Numbered from the stretch's first letter, positions 17,525-26,512 are shown. The stretch is 64,000 nt of DNA from Pseudomonas taiwanensis DSM 21245 (GCF_000425785.1 NZ_AUEC01000020.1:1-64000); one strand, 5' to 3'. The notes: generated by a model from the sequence alone, not told the origin. Made by a program: numbers and translations.

Positions 17525-17777
17525 AAGGTTCAGCCGGTCGATGCCTTCGCAGCTAAATCCGGTCCCAAAAGGTTCGATTTCCCTCGTCAAAACCACTAGA
17601 CGTCGAAAAATGCAAGTGTTACATTCGGCCTCGCACTGCTTCTTCAGTGCCCTCTGCACGCCGTCGCCGAAGCATCCCTAATTCGAATCAGTACGCGATC
17701 CTGTCGCCATCTAGCGGCGCGGCCTCATTAAGCCAAAGCTTAATTCTCCCTTCTTACATGATTACGTCACTCCCCTT
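17525..17777 (+). promoter_or_regulatory. Leader region of rho
   Basis: This leader is rich in pyrimidines and contains a perfect 7-bp hairpin ATTAAGC-CAAA-GCTTAAT at 17727-17744. The 35 nt before the rho ATG (…TTCTTACATGATTACGTCACTCCCCTT) contain no purine-rich Shine-Dalgarno. Rho is known to attenuate its own leader transcript in enteric bacteria; C-rich unstructured sequence would suit that here, but this is inference. Confidence 0.5.
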
Positions 17778-19037
17778 ATGAACCTGACTGAACTCAAGCA
17801 AAAGCCGATTACCGATCTTTTGGAAATGGCCGAACAGATGGGCATCGAAAACATGGCCCGTTCGCGCAAACAGGACGTGATTTTCGCCCTGCTGAAAAAG
17901 CACGCGAAAAGCGGCGAAGAGATCTCGGGTGACGGCGTGCTGGAGATTCTCCAGGATGGTTTCGGTTTCCTGCGTTCGGCTGATGCGTCCTACCTGGCCG
18001 GCCCCGATGACATCTACGTCTCGCCTAGCCAGATCCGCCGTTTCAACCTGCGTACCGGCGACACCATCGTCGGCAAGATCCGTCCACCGAAGGAAGGGGA
18101 GCGTTACTTCGCGCTGCTGAAGGTCGATACCATCAACTTCGACCGTCCGGAAAACGCGAAGAACAAGATTCTGTTCGAGAACCTGACGCCGCTGTTCCCC
18201 AACGAGCGCCTTAAGATGGAAGCCGGCAACGGTTCCACCGAAGACCTCACCGGCCGTGTCATCGACCTGTGCGCCCCGATCGGTAAAGGCCAGCGTGGCC
18301 TGATCGTCGCTCCGCCGAAAGCGGGTAAGACGATCATGCTGCAGAACATCGCGGCCAACATCACCCGTAACAACCCCGAGTGCCACCTGATCGTCCTGCT
18401 GATCGACGAGCGCCCGGAAGAAGTGACCGAGATGCAGCGCACCGTGCGCGGCGAAGTGGTCGCCTCGACCTTCGACGAGCCGCCAACCCGTCACGTGCAG
18501 GTGGCCGAGATGGTCATCGAGAAGGCCAAGCGCCTGGTCGAGCACAAGAAGGACGTGGTCATTCTGCTCGACTCCATCACCCGTCTGGCCCGTGCCTACA
18601 ACACCGTGATCCCGAGCTCCGGCAAGGTGCTGACCGGTGGTGTCGACGCACATGCCCTTGAGAAGCCGAAGCGCTTCTTCGGTGCCGCCCGTAACATCGA
18701 GGAAGGTGGTTCGCTGACCATCATCGCCACCGCGCTGGTAGAAACCGGTTCGAAGATGGACGAGGTGATCTACGAAGAGTTCAAGGGTACCGGCAACATG
18801 GAGCTGCCCCTGGACCGTCGTATCGCCGAGAAACGTGTGTTCCCTGCCATCAACATCAACCGCTCCGGTACCCGTCGCGAAGAGCTGCTGACCGCCGACG
18901 ACGAGTTGCAGCGCATGTGGATTCTGCGCAAGCTGCTGCACCCGATGGACGAAGTCGCTGCCATCGAGTTCCTGGTCGACAAGCTCAAGCAGACCAAGAC
19001 CAACGATGAGTTCTTCCTGTCGATGAAGCGCAAGTAA
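17778..19037 (+). CDS. rho: Transcription termination factor Rho
   Basis: The 419-residue protein is full-length Rho: N-terminal Rho_N helix ([20 protein letters not shown]), the cold-shock-like RNA-binding domain (about 50-125, with DGFGFLRS), the RecA-like ATPase with P-loop [10 protein letters not shown] (about 178-187), Walker [17 protein letters not shown], and the Q/R-loop region [20 protein letters not shown]. It is the hexameric RNA translocase that ends transcription. No insertion domain is present. The start at 17778 is fixed by the conserved N-terminus although no Shine-Dalgarno is visible. Confidence 0.99.
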   Translation: MNLTELKQKPITDLLEMAEQMGIENMARSRKQDVIFALLKKHAKSGEEISGDGVLEILQDGFGFLRSADASYLAGPDDIYVSPSQIRRFNLRTGDTIVGKIRPPKEGERYFALLKVDTINFDRPENAKNKILFENLTPLFPNERLKMEAGNGSTEDLTGRVIDLCAPIGKGQRGLIVAPPKAGKTIMLQNIAANITRNNPECHLIVLLIDERPEEVTEMQRTVRGEVVASTFDEPPTRHVQVAEMVIEKAKRLVEHKKDVVILLDSITRLARAYNTVIPSSGKVLTGGVDAHALEKPKRFFGAARNIEEGGSLTIIATALVETGSKMDEVIYEEFKGTGNMELPLDRRIAEKRVFPAININRSGTRREELLTADDELQRMWILRKLLHPMDEVAAIEFLVDKLKQTKTNDEFFLSMKRK

Positions 19038-19059
19038 GCACTTCAAGCTGGAATTGATT

Positions 19060-19159
19060 GGGGCCGCTTCGCGCCTCTTCGCGGGCAAGCCCGCTTCCAC
19101 AGGGTCAGTGTGATCTTGTGGGAGCGGGCTTGCTCGCGAAAGGGGCGCGAAGCGGCCCC
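19060..19159. repeat. Inverted REP pair downstream of rho
   Basis: Outer arms GGGGCCGCTTCGCG (19060-19073) and CGCGAAGCGGCCCC (19146-19159) are perfectly complementary. Inner arms GCAAGCCCGCTTCCACA and TGTGGGAGCGGGCTTGC pair with one mismatch. This is a head-to-head pair of P. putida-type REPs that can form a long cruciform or RNA hairpin between rho and ubiD. Confidence 0.9.
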
Positions 19160-19240
19160 ACATCATTTTTGCCCCCAATAAAGGCCTGAACGGCGCTACA
19201 CTCTGCACCCCGACCGATACGGCCAATACGAGGCTCATGC

Positions 19241-20707
19241 ATGCAGCATCGCGACTTGCGCGACTTCATCCGTGGCCTGGAGCAGCGCGGTGAACTCAAG
19301 CGCATCCAGGTTCCGATCTCCCCAGTCCTGGAAATGACCGAGGTCTGTGACCGTACCCTGCGCGCCAAGGGCCCAGCTTTGCTGTTCGAAAAGCCCACCG
19401 GCTTCGATATGCCGGTGCTGGGCAACCTGTTCGGCACCCCGGAGCGGGTGGCCATGGGCATGGGCGCCGAGTCGGTCGACGAACTGCGCGAAATCGGCAA
19501 GCTGTTGGCCTTCCTCAAGGAACCCGAGCCGCCCAAGGGCTTGAAGGACGCCTGGTCCAAGCTGCCGATCTTCAAGAAAGTCGTGTCCATGGCGCCGAAA
19601 GTGGTCAAGGACGCGGTCTGTCAGGAAGTGGTGGTCGAGGGCGAGGATGTCGACCTTACCCAGCTGCCGATCCAGCATTGCTGGCCGGGCGACGTGGCTC
19701 CGCTGATCACCTGGGGTCTGACCGTCACCCGCGGCCCCAACAAGGACCGCCAGAACCTGGGCATCTACCGCCAGCAGCTGATTGGTCGCAACAAGGTCAT
19801 CATGCGTTGGTTGAGCCACCGTGGTGGCGCGCTGGACTACCGTGAGTGGTGCGAGAAGCACCCAGGCCAGCCTTTCCCGGTCGCAGTGGCGCTTGGGGCG
19901 GACCCGGCGACCATCCTTGGCGCGGTCACGCCTGTGCCTGACACCTTGTCCGAGTATGCCTTCGCCGGCCTGCTGCGCGGCAACCGTACCGAGCTGGTCA
20001 AATGCCGTGGCAGCGACCTGCAGGTCCCGGCAACCGCCGAGATCATTCTCGAAGGTGTGATCCATCCGGGTGAAATGGCCCCGGAAGGCCCCTATGGCGA
20101 CCACACCGGCTACTACAACGAGGTCGACAGCTTCCCGGTGTTCACCGTGGAGCGCATCACCCACCGCCAGAAGCCGATCTACCACAGCACCTACACCGGC
20201 CGTCCACCGGATGAGCCGGCGATCCTCGGTGTGGCGCTGAATGAAGTGTTCGTGCCGATCCTGCAGAAGCAGTTCCCGGAAATCGTGGACTTCTACCTGC
20301 CTCCGGAAGGTTGCTCGTACCGCATGGCGGTGGTGACCATGAAGAAGCAGTATCCAGGGCACGCCAAGCGCGTAATGCTGGGCGTGTGGTCGTTCCTGCG
20401 ACAGTTCATGTACACCAAGTTCGTTATCGTTACCGACGATGACATCAACGCCCGCGACTGGAACGATGTGATCTGGGCGATCACCACGCGCATGGACCCC
20501 AAGCGTGATACGGTGATGATCGACAATACGCCGATTGACTACCTGGATTTCGCGTCGCCGGTATCGGGGCTTGGGTCGAAGATGGGCCTGGATGCCACCC
20601 ACAAGTGGCCAGGCGAGACTACGCGGGAATGGGGCCGTGCCATCGTCAAGGACGAGGCGGTCACCCGCCGTATCGATGAGCTGTGGGATCAGTTGGGAAT
20701 AGATTGA
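19241..20707 (+). CDS. ubiD: 4-hydroxy-3-polyprenylbenzoate decarboxylase UbiD
   Basis: The 488-residue protein is UbiD, which uses prenylated FMN (made by UbiX) to decarboxylate 4-hydroxy-3-polyprenylbenzoate in ubiquinone synthesis. Family landmarks are the start [22 protein letters not shown], the prFMN/metal region [19 protein letters not shown], and the catalytic ENR-type neighbourhood with [13 protein letters not shown]. It ends as TGATG overlapping the start of the next gene, so the two are coupled. Confidence 0.97.
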   Translation: MQHRDLRDFIRGLEQRGELKRIQVPISPVLEMTEVCDRTLRAKGPALLFEKPTGFDMPVLGNLFGTPERVAMGMGAESVDELREIGKLLAFLKEPEPPKGLKDAWSKLPIFKKVVSMAPKVVKDAVCQEVVVEGEDVDLTQLPIQHCWPGDVAPLITWGLTVTRGPNKDRQNLGIYRQQLIGRNKVIMRWLSHRGGALDYREWCEKHPGQPFPVAVALGADPATILGAVTPVPDTLSEYAFAGLLRGNRTELVKCRGSDLQVPATAEIILEGVIHPGEMAPEGPYGDHTGYYNEVDSFPVFTVERITHRQKPIYHSTYTGRPPDEPAILGVALNEVFVPILQKQFPEIVDFYLPPEGCSYRMAVVTMKKQYPGHAKRVMLGVWSFLRQFMYTKFVIVTDDDINARDWNDVIWAITTRMDPKRDTVMIDNTPIDYLDFASPVSGLGSKMGLDATHKWPGETTREWGRAIVKDEAVTRRIDELWDQLGID

Positions 20708-21675
20708 TGCAGGTAACGTTGCAGCCGTCCGGGGCAGTGCTGGCGCTCGAACCCGGGGAACGGATCCTGGATGGGGCGCGGCGACTGGGCTATGACTGCC
20801 CGAACAGCTGCCGCAATGGCAATTGCCATGTCTGCGCCGCGTTGTTGGTGGAGGGGCGGGTGCGCCAGGATGGCGAAGTCCGTGACCATGGCGAGCTGTT
20901 CACCTGCATTGCCGAGCCACTGGAGGACTGTGTCTTGCTGTGGGATGGTGTGCTGGCGTTGGGCGAGCTGCCGGTGCGTAAACTGGCTTGCACCGTGAGC
21001 GAATGCGCCGAGGTAGGTGGCGATGTCTGGCGCGTGCGTCTGCGTGCGCCGGCCGGAAAGCCGCCGCGCTACCACGCCGGGCAGTACCTGATGATCGAGC
21101 GCAAGGGTGGCAAGCAGGCGGCCTTCTCGCTGGCTTCAGCCCCCCATTGCGGGCGGGACCTGGAGCTGCATGTGTTGGTCCGCGAAGACAGCGCCCGACA
21201 ATTGATCGAGCAACTGCAGCGTGATGGCGTGGCGCGCATCGAAATGCCATTTGGCGATGCCCACCTGGCCGAGCTGCCCGACGGGCCGTTGGTATTGATC
21301 GCTGCGGGCACGGGTATGGGGCAGATGCACAGCCTGGTCGAACATTGCCGCGCTCAAGGTTTCAAGCACCCGGTCCACCTGTACTGGGGAGTGCGGCGCC
21401 CCGAAGATTTCTATGCCATCGAGCATTGGGACGAGTGGGAGCGCCTGCCCAATCTGTACTTGCACAAGGTCGTCAGCGACCTGTGCGATTGGGAAGGGCG
21501 CTGCGGCATGCTGCATGAAGCGGTCTGCGAAGACATGGACGACCTGAATGCCGTGCATGTTTACGCCAGTGGCTCGCCCAACATGGTCTATGCCACGCTC
21601 GATGCATTGGTCGAGGCTGGTATGGACGCGCACCGTATGCGTGCCGATGTGTTTGCCTACGCCCCCCGCAGTTAA
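20707..21675 (+). CDS. Ferredoxin-containing flavin oxidoreductase (CDP-6-deoxy-glucoseen reductase-like)
   Basis: The 322-residue protein has an N-terminal plant-type 2Fe-2S domain (about 1-90; cysteines in NSCRNGNCHVC and FTC), then an FAD-binding barrel (about 95-190; motif RYHAGQYLMIE and AAFSLASAP for RxxS-type flavin binding) and a C-terminal NAD(P)H domain with GTGMGQMHSLVEH. Proteins of this architecture next to ubiD are usually annotated as CDP-6-deoxy-delta-3,4-glucoseen reductase, but no deoxysugar genes are nearby; a role as electron donor, perhaps in quinone synthesis, is inference. ATG 20707 overlaps the ubiD stop codon (TGATG). Confidence 0.88.
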   Translation: MQVTLQPSGAVLALEPGERILDGARRLGYDCPNSCRNGNCHVCAALLVEGRVRQDGEVRDHGELFTCIAEPLEDCVLLWDGVLALGELPVRKLACTVSECAEVGGDVWRVRLRAPAGKPPRYHAGQYLMIERKGGKQAAFSLASAPHCGRDLELHVLVREDSARQLIEQLQRDGVARIEMPFGDAHLAELPDGPLVLIAAGTGMGQMHSLVEHCRAQGFKHPVHLYWGVRRPEDFYAIEHWDEWERLPNLYLHKVVSDLCDWEGRCGMLHEAVCEDMDDLNAVHVYASGSPNMVYATLDALVEAGMDAHRMRADVFAYAPRS

Positions 21676-21701
21676 TAACCGAAGTTTGAAAGCGTCGGTA
21701 T

Positions 21702-21724
21702 AAGGCGGTAACTATTACCGCCTT
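21702..21724 (+). terminator. Hairpin after the ubiD operon
   Basis: AAGGCGGTA (21702-21710) and TACCGCCTT (21716-21724) form a 9-bp stem with a 5-nt loop, 27 nt after the oxidoreductase stop. The following TTAATAAC is AT-rich but not a clean T-run, so termination is likely rather than certain. Confidence 0.55.
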
Positions 21725-21954
21725 GGTTAATAACTTTCGCGTTTTTCGGAATAATAATTCCCAATCGTCGGAAGGCCCCATGAAAATTTCGACATATACT
21801 TGAGCTAAGGCGGTGGCTGTCTTAAGTTAGACATGACGCCTCCACGGGAGCCGGCCAGCCGGCGATTTGGCTGGCATGGGCAGCAGAGTAAGATCTGCCT
21901 TGAATCGTCTTTTCCGCTACAAGCGCTATTCACAGGGAATCATGGCGGCAGCTT

Positions 21955-22605
21955 ATGTCGGCACTTGAAAGTTCATCCTGGAAAGTTTCATATCCACCCT
22001 CGCTTGACTTCGGGCAACAACTGACCCGTGAGCAACTGTACAACTCCATGCAGACGACCATGTCACGGCACCAGGGCGGCCCGGTCTGGCTGTTCGCCTA
22101 TGGTTCCTTGATCTGGCGCCCGGAATGCAACTCCGTGGAGCGCCAACGCGCGCGGGTGCATGGTTACCACCGTGGGTTGTACTTGTGGTCGCATGAGCAC
22201 CGTGGCACGCCTGAAACGCCCGGCCTGGTGTTTGGCCTGGATCGGGGTGGCTCTTGCAGCGGTTTTGCCTACCGGCTTGATGAAAGCAACCTGGACGACT
22301 CGCTGATGGCCCTGTGGCAGCGCGAAATGCCTTACCCGGCGTATCGGCCGCACTGGTTGAGCTGCCGGCTCAGCGATGGGAGCAAGGTCCAGGCCCTGGG
22401 GTTCGTGTTGGAGCGGCATTTGCCCTGTTACGCAGGGAACCTGCCGGATACCTTGCTCAGCCAGATCCTGGCCAGTGCCAAGGGGCGCTATGGCACTACG
22501 CGCGATTATGTCGAGCAGACCTTGAATGCCTTGCGCAGCCACCAGATGCCGGATCGCAACCTCGAGGCGCGTTTCAGGCGCTGCCATAACCTGCGCGAGG
22601 TTTGA
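21955..22605 (+). CDS. Gamma-glutamylcyclotransferase (ChaC-like)
   Basis: The 216-residue protein matches ChaC-type gamma-glutamylcyclotransferases, which break glutathione to 5-oxoproline and Cys-Gly. The substrate loop LFAYGSLIWRPE (YGSL motif) and the conserved CSGFAYRLDE and YVEQTLNALRSH regions are present. A cytoplasmic role in glutathione turnover is inferred from the family. The N-terminus is uncertain: ATG 21955 gives about 40 extra residues before the domain, and ATG 22051 (MQTTMSRHQGG) is an alternative. It is a single gene. Confidence 0.87.
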   Translation: MSALESSSWKVSYPPSLDFGQQLTREQLYNSMQTTMSRHQGGPVWLFAYGSLIWRPECNSVERQRARVHGYHRGLYLWSHEHRGTPETPGLVFGLDRGGSCSGFAYRLDESNLDDSLMALWQREMPYPAYRPHWLSCRLSDGSKVQALGFVLERHLPCYAGNLPDTLLSQILASAKGRYGTTRDYVEQTLNALRSHQMPDRNLEARFRRCHNLREV

Positions 22606-22696
22606 GTTCCCCACTGCCTGTACCTTCCCAAGCATCCCCCTTCAGCAGACGCCTGGCCGGCGATAGGGCGGGTACAGGCAATGAACGCTTCCAGCC

Positions 22697-23674
22697 CTAC
22701 TTGGCCAGCACCACCAACTTACCCACAGCTTGCCGCTGCCCCAGTCGATCGATAGCCGCCCCAGCTTCGGCCAGTGGATAAGTCTGCGAGACCAGCGGTT
22801 TCAGCTTGCCCTGGCCATGCCAGACGAACAGCTGTTGGAAGTTGGCGGCATTGTCCTCTGGCTGGCGCTGGGCGAATGCTCCCCAAAACACCCCGAGCAC
22901 CGCTGCGCCCTTGAGCAGCACCAGGTTCGCCGCCAGCTGAGGGATGGTGCCGCTGGCAAACCCCACCACCAGCAACCGACCATTCCAGGCCAGCCCGCGC
23001 ACTGCCTGTTCGAACAGCTCGCCTCCCACTGGGTCGTAGATCACATCCACGCCCTGGCCGCCGGTCAGTCGCTTGATCTCATCCTTCAGGCTGGCCTTGC
23101 TGTAATCGATCACTTCATCGGCACCCGCAGCCTTGGCCACGGCGAGTTTTTCCGCGCTGCTGGCTGCAGCGATCACCTTGGCGCCCATGGCCTTGCCAAT
23201 TTCCACAGCCGCCAGGCCGACGCCCCCGGATGCACCCAGTACCAGCAGGGTTTCGCCAGGCTTCAGTTGGCCGCGCTGTTTGAGCGCATGCATCGAAGTG
23301 CCGTAGGTCATGCCGAAGGCAGCGGCGGTGGCGAAATCCATACCCTGCGGGATCGGCATCACGTTGTAGAAGGGCACCGCCACGTGTTCGGCGAAGGCGC
23401 CCCAGCCGGTCAGCGCCATGACCCGGTCACCGACCTTGAAAGCGCCGGCCTTCTCGCCTACCGCCGCCACCACACCAGCCGCCTCACCACCGGGAGAGAA
23501 GGGCAGTGGTGGTTGGAACTGGTATTTGCCTTCGATGATCAGGGTGTCAGGGAAATTCACCCCGGCCGCGTGTACGTCGAGCAGGATCTCGTTCTTCTTC
23601 GGCACCGGGCTGGCCACTTCCTCCACTACCAGGTTGCTGGCAGGGCCCAGGGTTTTGCACAACACAGCTTTCAT
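22697..23674 (-). CDS. NADPH:quinone oxidoreductase family protein
   Basis: The 325-residue protein is a medium-chain dehydrogenase/reductase of the zinc-free quinone oxidoreductase group: GroES-like N domain (VHAAGVNFPDTLIIEGKYQ, FSPGGEAAGVV), and a Rossmann fold with VLGASGGVGLAAVEIGKAMGAKVIA. Zinc ligands of alcohol dehydrogenases are absent, as expected. It reduces quinones or conjugated enones with NADPH; the natural substrate is not known. I chose ATG 23674 (MKAVLCKTLG), the conserved beginning; the longer frame adds unrelated sequence. Confidence 0.92.
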   Translation of the reverse strand: MKAVLCKTLGPASNLVVEEVASPVPKKNEILLDVHAAGVNFPDTLIIEGKYQFQPPLPFSPGGEAAGVVAAVGEKAGAFKVGDRVMALTGWGAFAEHVAVPFYNVMPIPQGMDFATAAAFGMTYGTSMHALKQRGQLKPGETLLVLGASGGVGLAAVEIGKAMGAKVIAAASSAEKLAVAKAAGADEVIDYSKASLKDEIKRLTGGQGVDVIYDPVGGELFEQAVRGLAWNGRLLVVGFASGTIPQLAANLVLLKGAAVLGVFWGAFAQRQPEDNAANFQQLFVWHGQGKLKPLVSQTYPLAEAGAAIDRLGQRQAVGKLVVLAK

Positions 23675-23831
23675 CGGGGCTATTCCTTTGCGTGTGGTGG
23701 CCGATAAGTGTAGGAGTGCCGCCTGCCCGGTCAACGAGCATGCCCCGGCCTGATGGGCTGGCATAAGCCGGAGCTTGGGTTTGAGCGGCGTGCTGGGTAA
23801 GCTGGCGCCAACTGTATTGAGGAGCTAATTC

Positions 23832-24236
23832 GTGAAAGCGTGGATCTTGATGGTACTGGCCCTGATGCTGCCAGCGGCGGCCATGGCCGAAGAAGCCAAG
23901 GAAGGAGAGCCCAAGGTCTCCTACATCAGCCTGAGCCCGCCCTTCGTCGGCAACTATGCCCTCGATGGTGGCCCTAAGCTGCGCGTGTACAAAGCCGATG
24001 TGGCCCTGCGTGTGACGGGCGATGCCGCCGCTGCTGCGGTCAAACACCATGAGCCGTTGATTCGCAATCAGCTGGTGGCGCTGTTCACCCAGCAGGGTGT
24101 GGATAACATGAGCAATGTAGAGGCCAAGGAAAAGCTGCGCCAGGAAGCGCTGAAACAGGTGCAGCAGGTAATGGAGGCCGAGGAAGGCAAGCCGATCGTC
24201 GAGGACCTGCTGTTCAACAATTTGATCGTGCAGTGA
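23832..24236 (+). CDS. FliL-like exported protein
   Basis: The 134-residue protein has a cleavable signal peptide (about residues 1-19, ending AAAMA) and then a domain resembling the periplasmic part of FliL (YISLSPPFVGNYALDGGPKLRVYKADVALRV, LIRNQLVALFTQQG, LLFNNLIVQ at the end). FliL stabilises flagellar stators, but no flagellar gene is nearby, and here the usual membrane anchor is replaced by what looks like a cleavable signal. It starts with GTG after GAGGAG at about 8 nt. Stator-related or other envelope function is inference. Confidence 0.85.
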   Translation: MKAWILMVLALMLPAAAMAEEAKEGEPKVSYISLSPPFVGNYALDGGPKLRVYKADVALRVTGDAAAAAVKHHEPLIRNQLVALFTQQGVDNMSNVEAKEKLRQEALKQVQQVMEAEEGKPIVEDLLFNNLIVQ

Positions 24237-24285
24237 TGCTGCCTCGATAGGCTCGCCGGTAATTGTGTGGTGCGGTTGAGATCGC

Positions 24286-24465
24286 GCGCCGCCCGCGCGG
24301 CGCATCGCGAGCAAGGCTCGCTCCTACGTTTGTTTCTGGCCAGTCATGTCTGTGCCAACGCACGCGACCGCCTTGTGTGCACTCGCGCGCATTTCCCACA
24401 GGAATAATTGGCCCGGAATAGACGTAGGAGCGAGCCTTGCTCGCGATGCGCCGCGCGGGCGGCGC
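24286..24465. repeat. 43-bp perfect inverted repeat
   Basis: Arms 24286-24328 and 24423-24465 are exact reverse complements over 43 nt (left arm starts GCGCCGCCCGCGCGG and ends GCTCGCTCCTACG), separated by 94 nt. The arm includes CGCGAGCAAGGCTCGCTCCTAC, a REP-like palindrome of a family different from the GCGGGTnAnCCCGC type elsewhere in the window. It lies between the convergent FliL-like and EVE genes. Confidence 0.95.
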
Positions 24466-24509
24466 TCGATGGTGACGGCGCTGAACAACGCCAGACGGAC
24501 CACTCGAAT

Positions 24510-24962
24510 TCACCGGGCCAAGGCAATAATCGCCGCCCACTGCTCATCGGTCACGGGCATCACCGACAGCCGCGTGCCCTTCTGCACCAACGGCAACGCC
24601 TCCAATGCACTCTGCTGCTTGAGCAAGCCCAGCCCCAGCACCTGGCTGAACGTTTTTACGTGCGCCACGTCCACTGCGCTCCAGGGGTTCTTATCGGTAG
24701 TGGCCTTTGCGTCGAAATAGTGGCTTAGCGGATCCAGCGCAGTCGGGTCCGGGTAAGCTGCGTTGACGACTCTGGCAATGCCGGCGATTCCCGGCTGCGG
24801 GCAGCTGGAATGGTAGAAAAAGAACTCGTCTCCGACACTCATGGCGCGCATGAAATTACGTGCCTGGTAGTTGCGCACACCATCCCAGCGCGCTTCCCCC
24901 AGCCGGCCTAGGCCTTCGATCGAGAGCTCGTCGGGCTCGGATTTCATCAGCCAATAGGCCAT
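24510..24962 (-). CDS. EVE domain protein
   Basis: The 150-residue protein is a stand-alone EVE (PUA-like) domain: it starts AYWLMKSEPDELSIEGL, has WDGVRNYQARNFMRAMSVGDEFFFYHSS and ends with VTDEQWAAIIALA. Related eukaryotic THYN1 proteins bind modified cytosine in DNA, and EVE proteins are thought to recognise modified nucleic acid bases; the bacterial ligand is unknown. I chose ATG 24962, the conserved beginning, preceded on its strand by AGGAGCAGCATCC. The gene is convergent with the FliL-like gene. Confidence 0.92.
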   Translation of the reverse strand: MAYWLMKSEPDELSIEGLGRLGEARWDGVRNYQARNFMRAMSVGDEFFFYHSSCPQPGIAGIARVVNAAYPDPTALDPLSHYFDAKATTDKNPWSAVDVAHVKTFSQVLGLGLLKQQSALEALPLVQKGTRLSVMPVTDEQWAAIIALAR

Positions 24963-25139
24963 GGATGCTGCTCCTGAAAAAGTTTGAAATAACCTGTTGC
25001 ATGAAACCGACAGTCGGTTGGCGTCAACGTTTGCGTGTCGACTCAGGTTGTCGGAAAATGCGCCGATTTTAACGCTAGACGCTCCGGCGACACCAAGAAG
25101 GTCGCCGAGCCTGACCATTGCCTAGGGGGGCAATTTTCG

Positions 25140-25289
25140 ATGAACCAACGTAAACCAGATCTGCTTTGGATCCTGGTATTCATCTTTGGACTTGGCGTGG
25201 TCACCACCGGTTATGCGCAGGGTATCTGGGAGCGCAAGCTCGATGCCGCTTACCAGGCGCCAGTCGACGCCGGCCAGCAGCAGCGCTGA
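25140..25289 (+). CDS. Small single-span membrane protein
   Basis: A 49-residue open frame starts at ATG 25140, preceded by a purine-rich AGGGGGG about 9 nt upstream. It encodes a polar start (MNQRKPD), one hydrophobic segment (about residues 8-27, LLWILVFIFGLGVVTTGYAQ) and a charged tail. I do not recognise a named family. It is convergent with fau, ending 18 nt from the fau stop. The good ribosome site and membrane-protein composition support it as real; function is unknown. Confidence 0.65.
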   Translation: MNQRKPDLLWILVFIFGLGVVTTGYAQGIWERKLDAAYQAPVDAGQQQR

Positions 25290-25307
25290 TTCCCCCGCTG
25301 GCGCCGA

Positions 25308-25916
25308 TCAGTTCGGCGCCATGTACCAGCCGCGGTCCGAGACCGTGCCTTGTAGCGGTACATCCCAGCTGGCCTGAGCCAGTCGCTCCACTTTCTGGCA
25401 CTCATGGGCCAGCCCCAGCAGCAGTGGCTTTTTCCAGGTTTGACGACGAGCCTGGTAGGCGAGGCTGCGATCATAGAAACCGCCGCCCATGCCCAGGCGT
25501 CCGCCGACCTCATCGAACCCCACCAGTGGCAGCAGGATCAGATCCAGCGACCAGATCGGACGCTGACGCTTGCGGTCGGTGACCGGTTCTGGAATGCGAA
25601 ACCGATTGCGTTTGAGTTTTTCGCCGTGCTCGAAGCGTTGGAACACCATGCGCGTGCGCGGCCAGGCGTGCAGCACTGGCAGGTAGGTGCGCTTGCCACG
25701 ACGCTGGGCTTCGCGCAGTAGCAACTGCGGGTCGATTTCGCCATCGTTGGGCAGGTATAGGGCAATGTGCCGGGCACGGCGGAACAGCGGGTGCTGCGCC
25801 AGTTGGCGATACAGGCCACGTGCGGCTCGATGTTGCTGTGCCGGCGTCAGGGCGCGGCGGGCATCGCGAAGCAGGCGACGAAGCTGGGGGCGGGTGAGCG
25901 GCGCGGTGTCGGTCAT
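25308..25916 (-). CDS. fau: 5-formyltetrahydrofolate cyclo-ligase
   Basis: The 202-residue protein is 5,10-methenyltetrahydrofolate synthetase (YgfA/Fau), which converts 5-formyl-THF to 5,10-methenyl-THF with ATP. It has the N-terminal basic helix (LRRLLRDARRALTP), the substrate region HIALYLPNDGEIDPQLL and the ATP-binding loop LILLPLVGFDEVGGRLGMGGGFYDRSL. As in E. coli, it lies directly downstream of the 6S RNA gene, with which it is commonly cotranscribed. Confidence 0.95.
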   Translation of the reverse strand: MTDTAPLTRPQLRRLLRDARRALTPAQQHRAARGLYRQLAQHPLFRRARHIALYLPNDGEIDPQLLLREAQRRGKRTYLPVLHAWPRTRMVFQRFEHGEKLKRNRFRIPEPVTDRKRQRPIWSLDLILLPLVGFDEVGGRLGMGGGFYDRSLAYQARRQTWKKPLLLGLAHECQKVERLAQASWDVPLQGTVSDRGWYMAPN

Positions 25917-25965
25917 GGCACGGGCGTTCCCAGGTGTGCTGGCCGACTGGGCCGGCCAAAACGAA

Positions 25966-25989
25966 TTGCCCGCCAGAGGAGGCGGGCAA
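25966..25989 (-). terminator. Hairpin at the 3' side of the 6S RNA gene
   Basis: Read on the minus strand, TTGCCCGCC-tcctct-GGCGGGCAA forms a 9-bp stem followed by TTCGTTTTGG. It lies just after the predicted end of 6S RNA and before fau, and could partly terminate 6S transcription. Confidence 0.6.
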
Positions 25990-25995
25990 GCGAAT

Positions 25996-26176
25996 TCAGG
26001 CTCCCCGATAAGACCGCTATCGGTGTAGCCCTTGAACCCGAAAGTTCAAGGTGGAGATTGCAGGGGGCGTTAAGGCTTTCCGTCGGGCGGACATGCACAC
26101 CGGCCCCAGCGTGCAACCCCCGTGGTTGTGCGTATCGGCTCAGGGACATAACCGACTGGCGCATCCCCCAGGGAGT
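25996..26176 (-). ncRNA. ssrS: 6S RNA
   Basis: On the minus strand this segment contains the conserved 6S landmarks: GTCCCTGAGCCGATA near the 5' side, GGTGTGCATGTCCGCC with GAAAGCCTTAA in the middle, and CACCTTGAAC...GTTCAAGGGCTACA on the 3' side, with complementary ends (CTCCC with GGGAG) closing the rod. The place, between zapA and fau, is the classical ssrS site. 6S RNA mimics an open promoter and sequesters sigma-70 RNA polymerase in stationary phase. A -10-like TATACT lies at 26188-26183 on the minus strand. Ends are estimated to within about 5 nt. Confidence 0.92.
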
Positions 26177-26194
26177 GGCGCCAGTATACCAATC

Positions 26195-26512
26195 TCAGCC
26201 GATTTTGGTATCCGCGTCGTCGGACAGCGCTTGGTCGACCCGTTCCAGCAGGTCGCGTACCTGTTCACGGGTAGTGCCTGTGCTGGCCGTTTCCGGGGTG
26301 TCCTGGCGGTGCAGCAGCTCGTGGGTGATGTTCAGGGCCGCCATGACGGCGATGCGGTCGGCACCGATGACCTTGCCGCTGCTGCGGATCTCGCGCATCT
26401 TGCTGTCCAGATAGCGTGCGGCGCTGACCAGGTTGTTGCGTTCTTCCGGAGGGCAGATGATCGAGTACTCCTTGTCGAGGATCTGCACGGTAACGCTATT
26501 GCTTGAACTCAT
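26195..26512 (-). CDS. zapA: Cell division protein ZapA
   Basis: The 105-residue protein is ZapA, which bundles FtsZ protofilaments at the division ring. Landmarks are VTVQILDKEYSIICPPEERNNLVSAARYLDSKMREIR at the N-terminal globular domain and IAVMAALNITHELL opening the C-terminal coiled coil. Its start overlaps the end of the upstream TIGR02449 gene by ATGA, so the two are coupled, and the 6S RNA promoter lies at its 3' end. Confidence 0.95.
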   Translation of the reverse strand: MSSSNSVTVQILDKEYSIICPPEERNNLVSAARYLDSKMREIRSSGKVIGADRIAVMAALNITHELLHRQDTPETASTGTTREQVRDLLERVDQALSDDADTKIG

